Shown: piece by piece, positions 31,918 through 39,202 of the stretch
How the letters are laid out: each line of letters begins with the position of its first letter
Position numbering within the stretch: position 1 is the first letter of the stretch
NCBI RefSeq assembly: GCF_039525035.1
Contig: NZ_BAAAHE010000068.1
Coordinates: forward strand, 1-42,341
Direction: 5' to 3'
Length of the DNA: 42,341 nt
From: Sporichthya brevicatena
GTDB lineage: Bacteria > Actinomycetota > Actinomycetes > Sporichthyales > Sporichthyaceae
Position numbers and translations under genes: made by a program
Notes under the pieces: generated by a model
The model's input: the letters and a program-made list of their open reading frames with translations, nothing else
The model's database searches: none
Told to the model about the DNA's origin: nothing

Positions 31918-33420
31918 ATGCCCAGCCACCGCCATCGGAGCAGCGCCGTCGCGGCGACGATCACCGCGTTCGCCGTTCTGCTGACGGGGTGTGGAGGAAC
32001 CCGCGTCAGTGACGAGGCCATCGAACGGGCCGCCGGGGTCGGCCAGGCCGTCCAGGTCGCGAACCCCGATGCCGCCGCGGGAGTCGTCCCCGACGCCGGC
32101 GTGGTCGCGCCTGTCCCCGGCGCCGTCGACCCGGCCGCGGCGGCGAACCCCGCGGCCGTCGACACCGGCCCCGCGACGACGGGCACCACGACCACGACGA
32201 CGAACTCCGCGGGCAGCACGAAGTCGAACGCGCAGACCGCGGCCTCCGGCGGTGCCAAGGCGAGCGGCGGCGGCAAGGCGTCCGGTCCCGCCACGGGTCC
32301 GGTCATCCGCGTCGGCGCGGTGGGCACGTTCACCGGCCCGGTGGGTGCGCTGGTGAAGGACACGATCACCGGCATCCGCGTGTGGATGCAGTGGATCAAC
32401 GCCCGCGGCGGCGTCGCCGGCCACCCGATCGAGGTCCTCGTCGGCGACGACGGCGGCGACCCGGCGCGCTTCAACTCGATCGAGCAGCAGTTCGTCGAGC
32501 AGAAGGGCGCGGTCGCGTTCCTCTACGCGACGCTCGGCTTCTCGCCCAACGGCAACAACAAGTACCTGGACGCGAAGAAGATCTTCACGCTCGGCACCGA
32601 GGGTGGGTTGGAGACCGCCTACAACAACCCCTACGTCCTGACGGCGACGCCGACGGGCAAGGTCAACGCGGACTCGATCCTGCTCGCGCTCGGCGACGTC
32701 GCGCGCCCGCTGGGCAAGAAGAAGTTCGCCGAGTTCGCCTGCAGTGACTTCGGACTGTGCGACAACTTCGACCAGCGCTGGTCGAACCCCGAGGCGCTCA
32801 AGGCCGTCGGGTTCGAGATCGTGGCGCGCGGCCGGCCGTCGCTGACGCAACCGGACTACACGGCGCAGTGCCTCGCGGCGAAACAGGGCGGGGCCGAGGT
32901 CATCATGCTCGCGCTCGACACGGCCAGCCTCCGCCGCTTCGCCGGCGACTGCGCGCGGCAGAACTACCGGCCGATCTTCGGCACCGCCGACCTGCTCGCG
33001 CTCTCCAGTCTCCCGTCCGACCCCAACGCGGACGGCATGATCATCGCGTCGAAGATGGCCCCCTGGACGGACACCTCGGTGCCCGGCATTGCGAAGGTGA
33101 CCCAGGCCTTCGCGCAGTACGCACCGGGGGCGCCGCCGACCGGCGGCAACACGAACGGCTGGATCCTCGGGCGGTTCTTCGAGTCCATCGGGAAGAACTT
33201 CCCGGCCGGTGAGGTGACGCTCGCCGACGTCGAGGCCGGCGTGTACGGGGTCAAGAACGACAACCTCGACGGGATGACGTTCCCGATCACGATGGTCAAG
33301 GGCCAGCCGATGAAGCGGCAGCTCTGCTACGGCGTCGTCGTGATCAAGAACGCCAAGTACTCACGCTTCCCGGGCAAGGCACTCCGCTGCACGGGGACAC
33401 TGCCGGGCGCCAGCGGCTGA
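31918..33420 (+). CDS. branched-chain-amino-acid-type ABC substrate-binding lipoprotein (Peripla_BP_6)
   Basis: The 500-residue protein is a lipoprotein: the signal peptide ends in the lipobox LLTGCGG. A long Ala/Pro/Thr/Gly/Lys linker (about residues 25-135, with a Thr run) precedes the binding domain, which begins PVIRVGAVGTFTGPVGALV and contains MQWINARGGVAGHP and VLVGDDGGDP, the hallmark blocks of LivJ-like proteins. It would bind an extracellular substrate for import or sensing. GAGGAGG precedes the ATG at 31918. No permease or ATPase gene is near; the next genes encode an exported molybdo-hydroxylase, so the ligand may be the substrate or product of that enzyme. A paralogue lies at 39203-40663. 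Confidence 0.88.
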   Translation: MPSHRHRSSAVAATITAFAVLLTGCGGTRVSDEAIERAAGVGQAVQVANPDAAAGVVPDAGVVAPVPGAVDPAAAANPAAVDTGPATTGTTTTTTNSAGSTKSNAQTAASGGAKASGGGKASGPATGPVIRVGAVGTFTGPVGALVKDTITGIRVWMQWINARGGVAGHPIEVLVGDDGGDPARFNSIEQQFVEQKGAVAFLYATLGFSPNGNNKYLDAKKIFTLGTEGGLETAYNNPYVLTATPTGKVNADSILLALGDVARPLGKKKFAEFACSDFGLCDNFDQRWSNPEALKAVGFEIVARGRPSLTQPDYTAQCLAAKQGGAEVIMLALDTASLRRFAGDCARQNYRPIFGTADLLALSSLPSDPNADGMIIASKMAPWTDTSVPGIAKVTQAFAQYAPGAPPTGGNTNGWILGRFFESIGKNFPAGEVTLADVEAGVYGVKNDNLDGMTFPITMVKGQPMKRQLCYGVVVIKNAKYSRFPGKALRCTGTLPGASG

Positions 33421-33437
33421 CCTCGGCGCCGTTCTTC

Positions 33438-33464
33438 GGCCCCTCGCCCCTCGGGCGGGGGGCC
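33438..33464 (+). terminator. GC-rich terminator-like hairpin
   Basis: Twelve-base arms at 33438-33449 and 33453-33464 enclose a three-base loop, with one G.T pair. It lies 18 bases after the binding-protein stop, without a T tract. It separates this gene from the molybdo-hydroxylase operon. Confidence 0.65.
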
Positions 33465-33732
33465 GCGGTGTGTTGGGGGAACCCGGACAAATAGCGGTCA
33501 TTTATCATCTAAAGCCTTGTGACCGGCGGAACTGTGCATTAGATTACAGAGTGCATCTTAAATCAGCCTGAGTGCGCGCTGCACCGACCGGAGTGACGTC
33601 CTCCGGTCGGAGAGCTCACTCGGGCGCACGCCCCCTCCATCTCGTCGTCGAGGGCGACGAGGGGCACTGCCCCCTGCCCCGCGACGAACCCGATGCCGGT
33701 CTCCCCCGAGCCGGCGTGAAGGGAACGGTTCC
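33465..33732 (+). other. AT-rich promoter and long structured leader of the molybdo-hydroxylase operon
   Basis: With the terminator, the gap between genes is 312 bases. An AT-rich island at 33480-33565 holds a good promoter: TTGTGA at 33517-33522, a 17-base spacer, and TAGATT at 33540-33545. Transcription would start near 33552 and leave a leader of about 180 bases. The leader has a perfect 10-bp hairpin (CCGACCGGAG at 33584-33593, CTCCGGTCGG at 33601-33610) and a smaller one near 33630-33660. GTGCAT occurs twice (33534 and 33551), flanking the -10. No known riboswitch class was recognised. Confidence 0.55.
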
Positions 33733-36108
33733 ATGTCTGCATCTCCCCGCCCGGATGTGGCTACTGCGGTCGACGCGATCGCACCGACCGGCACCACGCG
33801 ACGCCAGTTCGTCGGGTACGTGCTGGCCGGCACGACGCTGGCTGTCACCGCCGATCTGACGCTCACCCCGAGCACCGCCCGCGCTGCGGGCGCCACTCCC
33901 ATTCCCAGCAACCCGACGCTCTCGGACGCCTACGACTTCCTCGACGCGTACCGCGACGCCTGCCTGCCGACCAACCACCACCTCAAGATCGAGATCACCC
34001 CGCAGGGCAAGGCGGTCTTCGCCCTCCCGCGGCAGGAGGCCGGTCAGGGCATCACCACCTCGTTCGCGCAGGTCATCGCCGACGAGCTCGACATGCGCAT
34101 CGAGGACGTGAAGGTCACCCTCGCCGACGCCCGCCCGGAGCTGATCTTCAACCAGCTCACCGGTGGCTCGACGGCGCACTTCTCGCTGTGGATGCCGATC
34201 AAGATGATGGCCGCCACGGCGCGCACCGCGCTCGCCGCGGCCGCGGCCGAGAAGTGGGGCGTCCCGGTCTCCGCGGTCACCACCCGCGACGGTGCCGTGT
34301 TCGGCCCCGACGGTCAGCGCGCCACCTACGGCTCGCTCTCGCAGCTCGCGGCGTCGACGATCACGAAGCCGCTCGACGTCAAGCTCAAGAGCAAGCCGGG
34401 CAAGTACGTCGGCCAGGACGTCGGCCGCGTCGACGCCCTCGACATGGTCACCGGTGCGAAGAAGTTCGCCGGCGACCTGCCCGTGCCGAACGCGCTGCCG
34501 ACGATGATCTGCCGGCCGCCGACACTGAACGGCACCGTGCAGTCGATCGAGAACCTCGAGCAGGTCAAGGCGATGCCGGGCGTCACCGACGTCGGTGCGA
34601 TCTCGCGCGGTGTCGCGGTCCGCGCCCGCACGTTCGGTCAGTGCATCGACGCCATCCGCGCCCTCAAGGTCACCTGGGGCGGCGGCACCGTCGACAACGA
34701 GAACAACGACACCCTGACCGAGAAGGTCGCCGCGGTCCTGCTGCCGCTCGCCCCGACCCTCCCGACCGACGAGGTCATTCAGGAGGACTACGTCTGCCAC
34801 TACCGCTCGGGTTCGCCGATGGAGCCCAACACCGCGGTGGCCGACGTCCGTCCCGACCGGGCCGAGGTCTGGGGCGCGGCGAACATGCCGATCGTGACGC
34901 TCCAGCGCATCGCGATGATGCTGAACCTCCCCGAGGACAACGTCACGCTGCACTGCCCGCCGGCCGGTGGATCGTTCGGCCGCAAGCTGTTCTCGGACGC
35001 GATCTACGAGGCCGTCGAGGCCTCCGCGCTGTTCGGCAAGCCGGTCAAGCTGATGTGGCACCGCGCCGACGACGCGCGGCACGGCCGCATGCACCCGATG
35101 ATGGTCAACCGGGTGCGCGCGACGAAGCAGGGCGGCAGCATCACCAGCTTCGCGATGAGCAGCGCGTCGAGCGCCTGCGACTGGACCCACGGCCTCGGCG
35201 AGATCATCTCCGGGTCCGCCGCGGCCCAGGACCCGCGTCTGGGCTTCACGGGCAACAAGGAGCTCGGCAACCTCTCGGTGGCCGTGGCCTTCTACCAGCT
35301 CGTGACGACGGTGCCCTACAACTTCGGCCCGACCGCGCTGTACCTGAACGAGGTCTTCTCGTACGACACGCTGCCGACCTCCGCGGTCCGCAACGTGTAC
35401 TCGCCCGACGTCGCGGTCTCGCGTGAGCTGTTCGTGGACAAGCTCGCCGACAACTTCGGCATGGACGGCTACGAGTTCCGTCGCGCCTTCCTCAAGAACG
35501 ACCGGATGCGCGCGGTCCTCGACAAGGTTGCCGAGATGGGCAACTGGGGCCGCTCGATGCCCGAGGGCACCGCGCAGGCCATCGCGTTCCACGAGGAGTA
35601 CCAGGCCTACGTGGCGACGCTGATGGAGATCGACTGCCGCCCGGCGATGGTGAACCGCAAGATCCGCGAGGCCTACACCGGCCCGCGCATCACGAAGACG
35701 TTCATGGCTATCGACGTCGGCAACCCGATCAACCCGCGCAACATCAAGGCCCAGCTGATGGGTGGTGCCATGGACGGCATCGCGCAGGCGCTCACCGCGG
35801 CCTGCCACATCAAGGACGGCACGGTCCAGGAGGCGTCGTGGGACAACTACCGGTACACCCGGCAGTGGAACGTCCCGTACGTCTTCGATTGCCACGTCAT
35901 GCCGGCCAACCGTGAGATCGGTGGTGGCGTCGGTGAGGCCGGCGTCGCGGCCGCGCAGGGTGCGGCGGCGTGTGCCTACGCCAAGGCCACCGGCAAGAAC
36001 ATCACCGAGATCCCGGTGAACTTCCGGGAGCCGCTGGGCTTCGTCGTCAAGCCGACGGTTCCGCCCATTCCGCAGTCGCCCGTCAACGGCCGTCGCTTCG
36101 CGCGCTGA
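33733..36108 (+). CDS. Tat-exported molybdopterin hydroxylase large subunit (IorB / aldehyde-oxidase-like)
   Basis: The 791-residue protein has a twin-arginine signal (TTRRQFVGYVLAG, Arg23-Arg24) so it is exported folded with its cofactor. The molybdenum-binding domains follow the isoquinoline 1-oxidoreductase beta pattern: RQEAGQGITTSFAQVIADEL, GSPMEPNTAVADV, PPAGGSFGRKLFSD, and the catalytic GGGVGEAG with Glu735. It would hydroxylate an aldehyde or N-heteroaromatic at the outer face of the membrane. GAAGGGAA precedes the ATG. Its [2Fe-2S] partner follows after 40 bases. There is no FAD subunit, as in IorAB, so electrons probably leave to a cytochrome or other carrier. The substrate is unknown. 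Confidence 0.88.
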   Translation: MSASPRPDVATAVDAIAPTGTTRRQFVGYVLAGTTLAVTADLTLTPSTARAAGATPIPSNPTLSDAYDFLDAYRDACLPTNHHLKIEITPQGKAVFALPRQEAGQGITTSFAQVIADELDMRIEDVKVTLADARPELIFNQLTGGSTAHFSLWMPIKMMAATARTALAAAAAEKWGVPVSAVTTRDGAVFGPDGQRATYGSLSQLAASTITKPLDVKLKSKPGKYVGQDVGRVDALDMVTGAKKFAGDLPVPNALPTMICRPPTLNGTVQSIENLEQVKAMPGVTDVGAISRGVAVRARTFGQCIDAIRALKVTWGGGTVDNENNDTLTEKVAAVLLPLAPTLPTDEVIQEDYVCHYRSGSPMEPNTAVADVRPDRAEVWGAANMPIVTLQRIAMMLNLPEDNVTLHCPPAGGSFGRKLFSDAIYEAVEASALFGKPVKLMWHRADDARHGRMHPMMVNRVRATKQGGSITSFAMSSASSACDWTHGLGEIISGSAAAQDPRLGFTGNKELGNLSVAVAFYQLVTTVPYNFGPTALYLNEVFSYDTLPTSAVRNVYSPDVAVSRELFVDKLADNFGMDGYEFRRAFLKNDRMRAVLDKVAEMGNWGRSMPEGTAQAIAFHEEYQAYVATLMEIDCRPAMVNRKIREAYTGPRITKTFMAIDVGNPINPRNIKAQLMGGAMDGIAQALTAACHIKDGTVQEASWDNYRYTRQWNVPYVFDCHVMPANREIGGGVGEAGVAAAQGAAACAYAKATGKNITEIPVNFREPLGFVVKPTVPPIPQSPVNGRRFAR

Positions 36109-36148
36109 CCAACTCCGTTCCTAACGGGTACTCAGAAAGGGAAACCCC

Positions 36149-36628
36149 GTGCCCAAGCACTCGTTCGTCCTGAACGGCAAGAAGGTCAGTGTCGACATCG
36201 AGAACAACGTCCGCATGCTGTGGGTGCTGCGTGACGTCCTCGGTGTCACTGGCCCGAAGTACGGCTGTGGCATCCGCGTGTGCCAGGCCTGCACCTCCCA
36301 CCTGAACGGCAAGCACTTCAACCCGTGCTCGGTCCCGGTGTCGGACATCCGCTCCTCGGACCGGATCACGACCATTGAGGGCCTCGCGAAGACGGTGAAG
36401 GGCAAGAACCTCCACCCGGTCCAGGAAGCCTGGATCAAGTACGACGTCGCGCAGTGCGGTTACTGCCAGCCCGGCCAGATCATGGCCGCGACCGCGCTGA
36501 TCAACCGTGTGAAGAAGTCCGGCCGCAAGATCTCCGAGGCCGACCTCGACACCCTGCGCAACGTCTGCCGCTGCGGCACCTACCCCCGCATCCGCGAGGC
36601 GATCAAGTACGCCGCCAGCAAGATGTAG
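36149..36628 (+). CDS. [2Fe-2S] subunit of the molybdo-hydroxylase (IorA-like)
   Basis: The 159-residue protein carries two iron-sulphur centres: the plant-ferredoxin-type centre (Cys40, Cys45, Cys48, Cys60; YGCGIRVCQACTSHLNG) and the helical centre (Cys103, Cys106, Cys140, Cys142; CGYCQPGQ and CRCGTYPR). The motif differs from the common GQCGAC by RVCQAC. It passes electrons out of the molybdenum centre of the large subunit. AAAGGG stands before the GTG at 36149. It has no own signal and presumably rides out with the Tat-exported partner. A strong terminator ends the operon. Confidence 0.93.
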   Translation: MPKHSFVLNGKKVSVDIENNVRMLWVLRDVLGVTGPKYGCGIRVCQACTSHLNGKHFNPCSVPVSDIRSSDRITTIEGLAKTVKGKNLHPVQEAWIKYDVAQCGYCQPGQIMAATALINRVKKSGRKISEADLDTLRNVCRCGTYPRIREAIKYAASKM

Positions 36629-36652
36629 GACCCACGGGAGCGTGCACCGTGG

Positions 36653-36692
36653 ACGGCCCCCCACCCGAGTTGCTCGGGTGGGGGGCCGTTTT
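36653..36692 (+). terminator. strong intrinsic terminator of the molybdo-hydroxylase operon
   Basis: A 17-bp perfect stem (36653-36669 and 36673-36689) with a TTG loop is followed by TTTTC. It starts 24 bases after the [2Fe-2S] subunit stop and just before the convergent TetR gene, which it may serve as well. Confidence 0.92.
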
Positions 36693-36703
36693 CGCGCGGG
36701 GGA

Positions 36704-37291
36704 TTACTGGGCGAGCCGGTCGCGGGCGGCCGCGAGGAACTCCTCGGACAGGCAGTCGCCGGCGGTGGCGCGGGCGAGCAGGAGCGCCCCCACGAGGATC
36801 GAGAAGTCGCAGATGATCCGCTCGCGCTGGACGGCGGCGTCGGCCTCGTCGGTGGCCGTGCGCTCGGCGAGGACGGCCAGCAGCGTCCGCATGCCCTCGG
36901 TGTACGCGACCCGGGGTGCGCTGCCGGGCTCGGTGCGGGAGATGCCGCTGGCGAACGCGCTGGGGCACCCGTCGCCGGGGTTGTCGCGGTGGGCGAAGGA
37001 CAGGCAGAAGTCGACGAACGCCTGCCGGGTCGCGATCGGGTCGTGGTCGTGCGCCTCGGAGAACGCGTCGAGGCGGTCCAGGTGCTCCCGGAAGGCCTGC
37101 GTGACCGCGGCCGCGACGAGGGCGTCCTTGGACTCGAAGTGCTTGTAGAAGCCGCCGCGCGTCAGGCCGATCTCGCCCATGACGTCGGGCACGCTGACCG
37201 CGCCGAGGTCGCGCTCCCGGAAGAGGCGAGCCGCGGCCTCGATGAGTTGGCGGTGGTGCTGTTCGGCGACCGCGCGGGACGCTCGGCCCAT
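36704..37291 (-). CDS. TetR family regulator
   Basis: The 195-residue protein opens with a TetR helix-turn-helix (LIEAAARLFRERDLGAVSV, then IGLTRGGFYKHFESKDALV), followed by a helical ligand domain of the TetR_C type (LSFAHRDNPGDGCPSAF with a Cys). GGAG lies eight bases before the ATG. It follows another TetR gene on the same strand with 47 bases between, where TATTTT at 37336-37331 may be its own -10. It is convergent with the molybdo-hydroxylase operon, a plausible target. Confidence 0.93.
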   Translation of the reverse strand: MGRASRAVAEQHHRQLIEAAARLFRERDLGAVSVPDVMGEIGLTRGGFYKHFESKDALVAAAVTQAFREHLDRLDAFSEAHDHDPIATRQAFVDFCLSFAHRDNPGDGCPSAFASGISRTEPGSAPRVAYTEGMRTLLAVLAERTATDEADAAVQRERIICDFSILVGALLLARATAGDCLSEEFLAAARDRLAQ

Positions 37292-37338
37292 CTTGACGCT
37301 CCGGGACTCGGGTGGCGGGCTGAGTCCGAAAATAGCAG

Positions 37339-37965
37339 TTATGTGACATCCAATACAGGGACGCCGGCCAGAAATGCCCTGATCTGATCCACGAACAGAC
37401 GCTCCGCGTCGAGCTCGTTCGCGCGGATCGCGGCCATCAGTGCGGGGTGCTCGTCCTCGTTCGCGGTGGGGAACGGGTTGTCACGTGGACCGTCGAGCGC
37501 GACGGCCTCGACGAGGGCGCTGCCGAGCGTCAACTTCTCCAGGCCGTCCATGAACAGCAGGTGCCGGCGGTCCGGGACGTCGGGGTGCTGGGCGACCTGC
37601 GAGGCGACGATCTCGTAGCGGCGCAGCAGCATGCCGCGGGGGAGGAACTGCAGCAGGACCGGCGCCGCCCGGCGGTGCCGCAGAATCGTCCGGCGGAAGT
37701 TCAGCGAGAACTTCACGAAGTACTCCGGCCACGGCTCGCCGGGGATCGTCTCGGGCACCTCGGTGTCGAGGACGATCGTCTTCGCGACCTCCTCGAGCAC
37801 GTCGGCCCGGTCCCGGAAGTGGTGGTAGAGCGACGGCGTCCGGACGCCGAGCTCGTCCCCGAGACGCGGCAGGCTGAACGCGGCGAACCCGTCCCGGTCC
37901 ATCAGGTTCAGCGCCGTCCGCGCGATCGACCGGCGGTTGAGCACCGGGGCGGGCGAGCTGGTCAT
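37339..37965 (-). CDS. TetR family regulator (TetR_C_1 type)
   Basis: The 208-residue protein has a TetR DNA-binding domain (SIARTALNLMDRDGFAAFSL, then LGVRTPSLYHHFRDRADVL) and a ligand domain similar to the tetracycline-repressor class. The ATG at 37965 is six bases after GATAAT (37977-37972, minus strand) and has no ribosome site, so the mRNA is probably leaderless. It is divergent from the MDR oxidoreductase; the region between has a palindrome (38072-38086) that could be its operator. Confidence 0.93.
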   Translation of the reverse strand: MTSSPAPVLNRRSIARTALNLMDRDGFAAFSLPRLGDELGVRTPSLYHHFRDRADVLEEVAKTIVLDTEVPETIPGEPWPEYFVKFSLNFRRTILRHRRAAPVLLQFLPRGMLLRRYEIVASQVAQHPDVPDRRHLLFMDGLEKLTLGSALVEAVALDGPRDNPFPTANEDEHPALMAAIRANELDAERLFVDQIRAFLAGVPVLDVT

Positions 37966-38071
37966 GCATCGATTATCGCGTGCTCGGTCAGTTTGCCTAC
38001 ACGGATAAGGCTGGTTACCGCACGGTTGTGCCTGAGGTCATAAATTCCCTGGTCAGCGGCAGATGCCTGGC

Positions 38072-38086
38072 CCTAAATGATTTAGG
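38072..38086. promoter_or_regulatory. palindrome in the TetR-MDR divergent region (candidate operator)
   Basis: CCTAAA, TGA, TTTAGG form a perfect 6-3-6 palindrome. The right arm continues as ATTTAGGCAT and the left as ATGCC interrupted by a five-base insertion, so the full site is a bulged longer palindrome. It lies about 60 bases before the MDR start and 107 before the TetR start. The AT content is high for this genome. Confidence 0.5.
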
Positions 38087-38146
38087 CATACCGATTTTTC
38101 GACCCGCGGGCGAATCCGCCGATCGGGGCCGCGGAGAATGGCGCGC

Positions 38147-39118
38147 ATGAAGCGGATCGTGTGCACCTCGTTCGACCTGGACTCCCTCGCGCTCGTCGAG
38201 GAACCGACGCCGGAGCCCGGGCCGGGGCAGGTGCTCGTCGAGGTCGCCGCCGCCGGGGTGAGCTTCGCCGACGGTCTGATCGCCCGCGGGCTCTACCAGG
38301 TGAAGCCCCCGCTGCCGTTCACGCCGGGGACGTCGTTCGCCGGCACGGTCGCGGCGGTCGGGACCGGGGTCGACGTGGTCGCGGTCGGGACGTCGATCGC
38401 CGGGTCGGGCTTCACCGCCGGCGCGTACTCGTCGCACGTCGTCGTCCCCGCCGCGGCGGTGGTGCCGCGGCCGGAGGGTGTCGACGCGCAGATCGCCGCG
38501 AGCGTGCTCGAGAGCTACGGGACGCTGGTCTACGCCGTGACGCGCCGGGTCACGATCGCGCCGGGGGAGTGGGTCGTCGTCCTCGGCGCGGGCGGGGCGA
38601 TCGGCCTCGCCGCCGTCGACGTCGCGCGCAGCCTCGGGGCGAAGGTCGTCGCGGTCGCCTCGTCGGAGGGCAAGCGCGCGGCCGCGACCGCCGCCGGCGC
38701 CGACGTCGCGATCGACTACACCGACCTCAAGGACGGCATCCGCGCCGCGACGGGTGGAGGCGCCGACGTCGTGATCGACCCGGTCGGCGGAGCCGCGGCC
38801 GAGTCGGCGCTGCGGGCGCTGCGCGCCTACGGCCGCTTCTGCGTCCTGGGCTTCGCGTCGGGCGAGATCCCGCGGCTGCCGGCCAACTTCGTGCTGCTGC
38901 GCAACCGCACGATCGTCGGCGTCGACTGGGGGGACTGGGCCCGCGAGGTCGCGACCGTCGAGGAGAACGCGGGGCTGCTCGCCGACGTCCTCGGCCGCAT
39001 CGGTCGGGGCGAGCTCCACCCCGTGCGTCCGACCGCGGCTCCCCTTGCTGACGCTGCGTCAGTTCTGCGGGGCTTCGCCGACCGCTCGGCGACGGGTCGG
39101 TACGTCCTCGTCCCCTGA
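38147..39118 (+). CDS. quinone-oxidoreductase-like MDR family protein
   Basis: The 323-residue protein is a zinc-free medium-chain dehydrogenase/reductase: PGPGQVLVEVAAAGVSFAD, LPFTPGTSFAGTVAAVG, the NADPH-binding VVVLGAGGAIGLAAVDVARSLGAKVVA and the late ATGRYVLVP. The catalytic zinc Cys/His set is missing, as in quinone reductases. It probably reduces quinones or enones with NADPH. The ATG at 38147 is ten bases after GGAG; the ATG at 38138 would sit on the ribosome site. The divergent TetR gene is the likely regulator. Confidence 0.88.
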   Translation: MKRIVCTSFDLDSLALVEEPTPEPGPGQVLVEVAAAGVSFADGLIARGLYQVKPPLPFTPGTSFAGTVAAVGTGVDVVAVGTSIAGSGFTAGAYSSHVVVPAAAVVPRPEGVDAQIAASVLESYGTLVYAVTRRVTIAPGEWVVVLGAGGAIGLAAVDVARSLGAKVVAVASSEGKRAAATAAGADVAIDYTDLKDGIRAATGGGADVVIDPVGGAAAESALRALRAYGRFCVLGFASGEIPRLPANFVLLRNRTIVGVDWGDWAREVATVEENAGLLADVLGRIGRGELHPVRPTAAPLADAASVLRGFADRSATGRYVLVP

Positions 39119-39134
39119 CCGCTTTGTCGGTGCG

Positions 39135-39146
39135 GACAAACGCCCC
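39135..39146. promoter_or_regulatory. 12-base promoter motif shared with the first binding-protein gene (copy 2)
   Basis: GACAAACGCCCC is identical to 31846-31857 and lies 56 bases before the start of the second binding protein. GATACT at 39190-39195, seven bases before that start, suggests a leaderless promoter about 50 bases downstream of the motif. Confidence 0.5.
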
Positions 39147-39202
39147 GTCGTCCGATCGGTCGGGGGTTGGTGCCCGGCCGTGGCCAGGCGATACTCGGCG
39201 CC

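Noticed and set aside
33616-35895. 759-residue open frame on the minus strand across the molybdo-hydroxylase gene
   Set aside because: It is the complement of a gene with clear Tat signal, cofactor motifs and ribosome site; its own product is a low-complexity Arg/Asp/Val/Gly string, a usual by-product of high third-position G+C.
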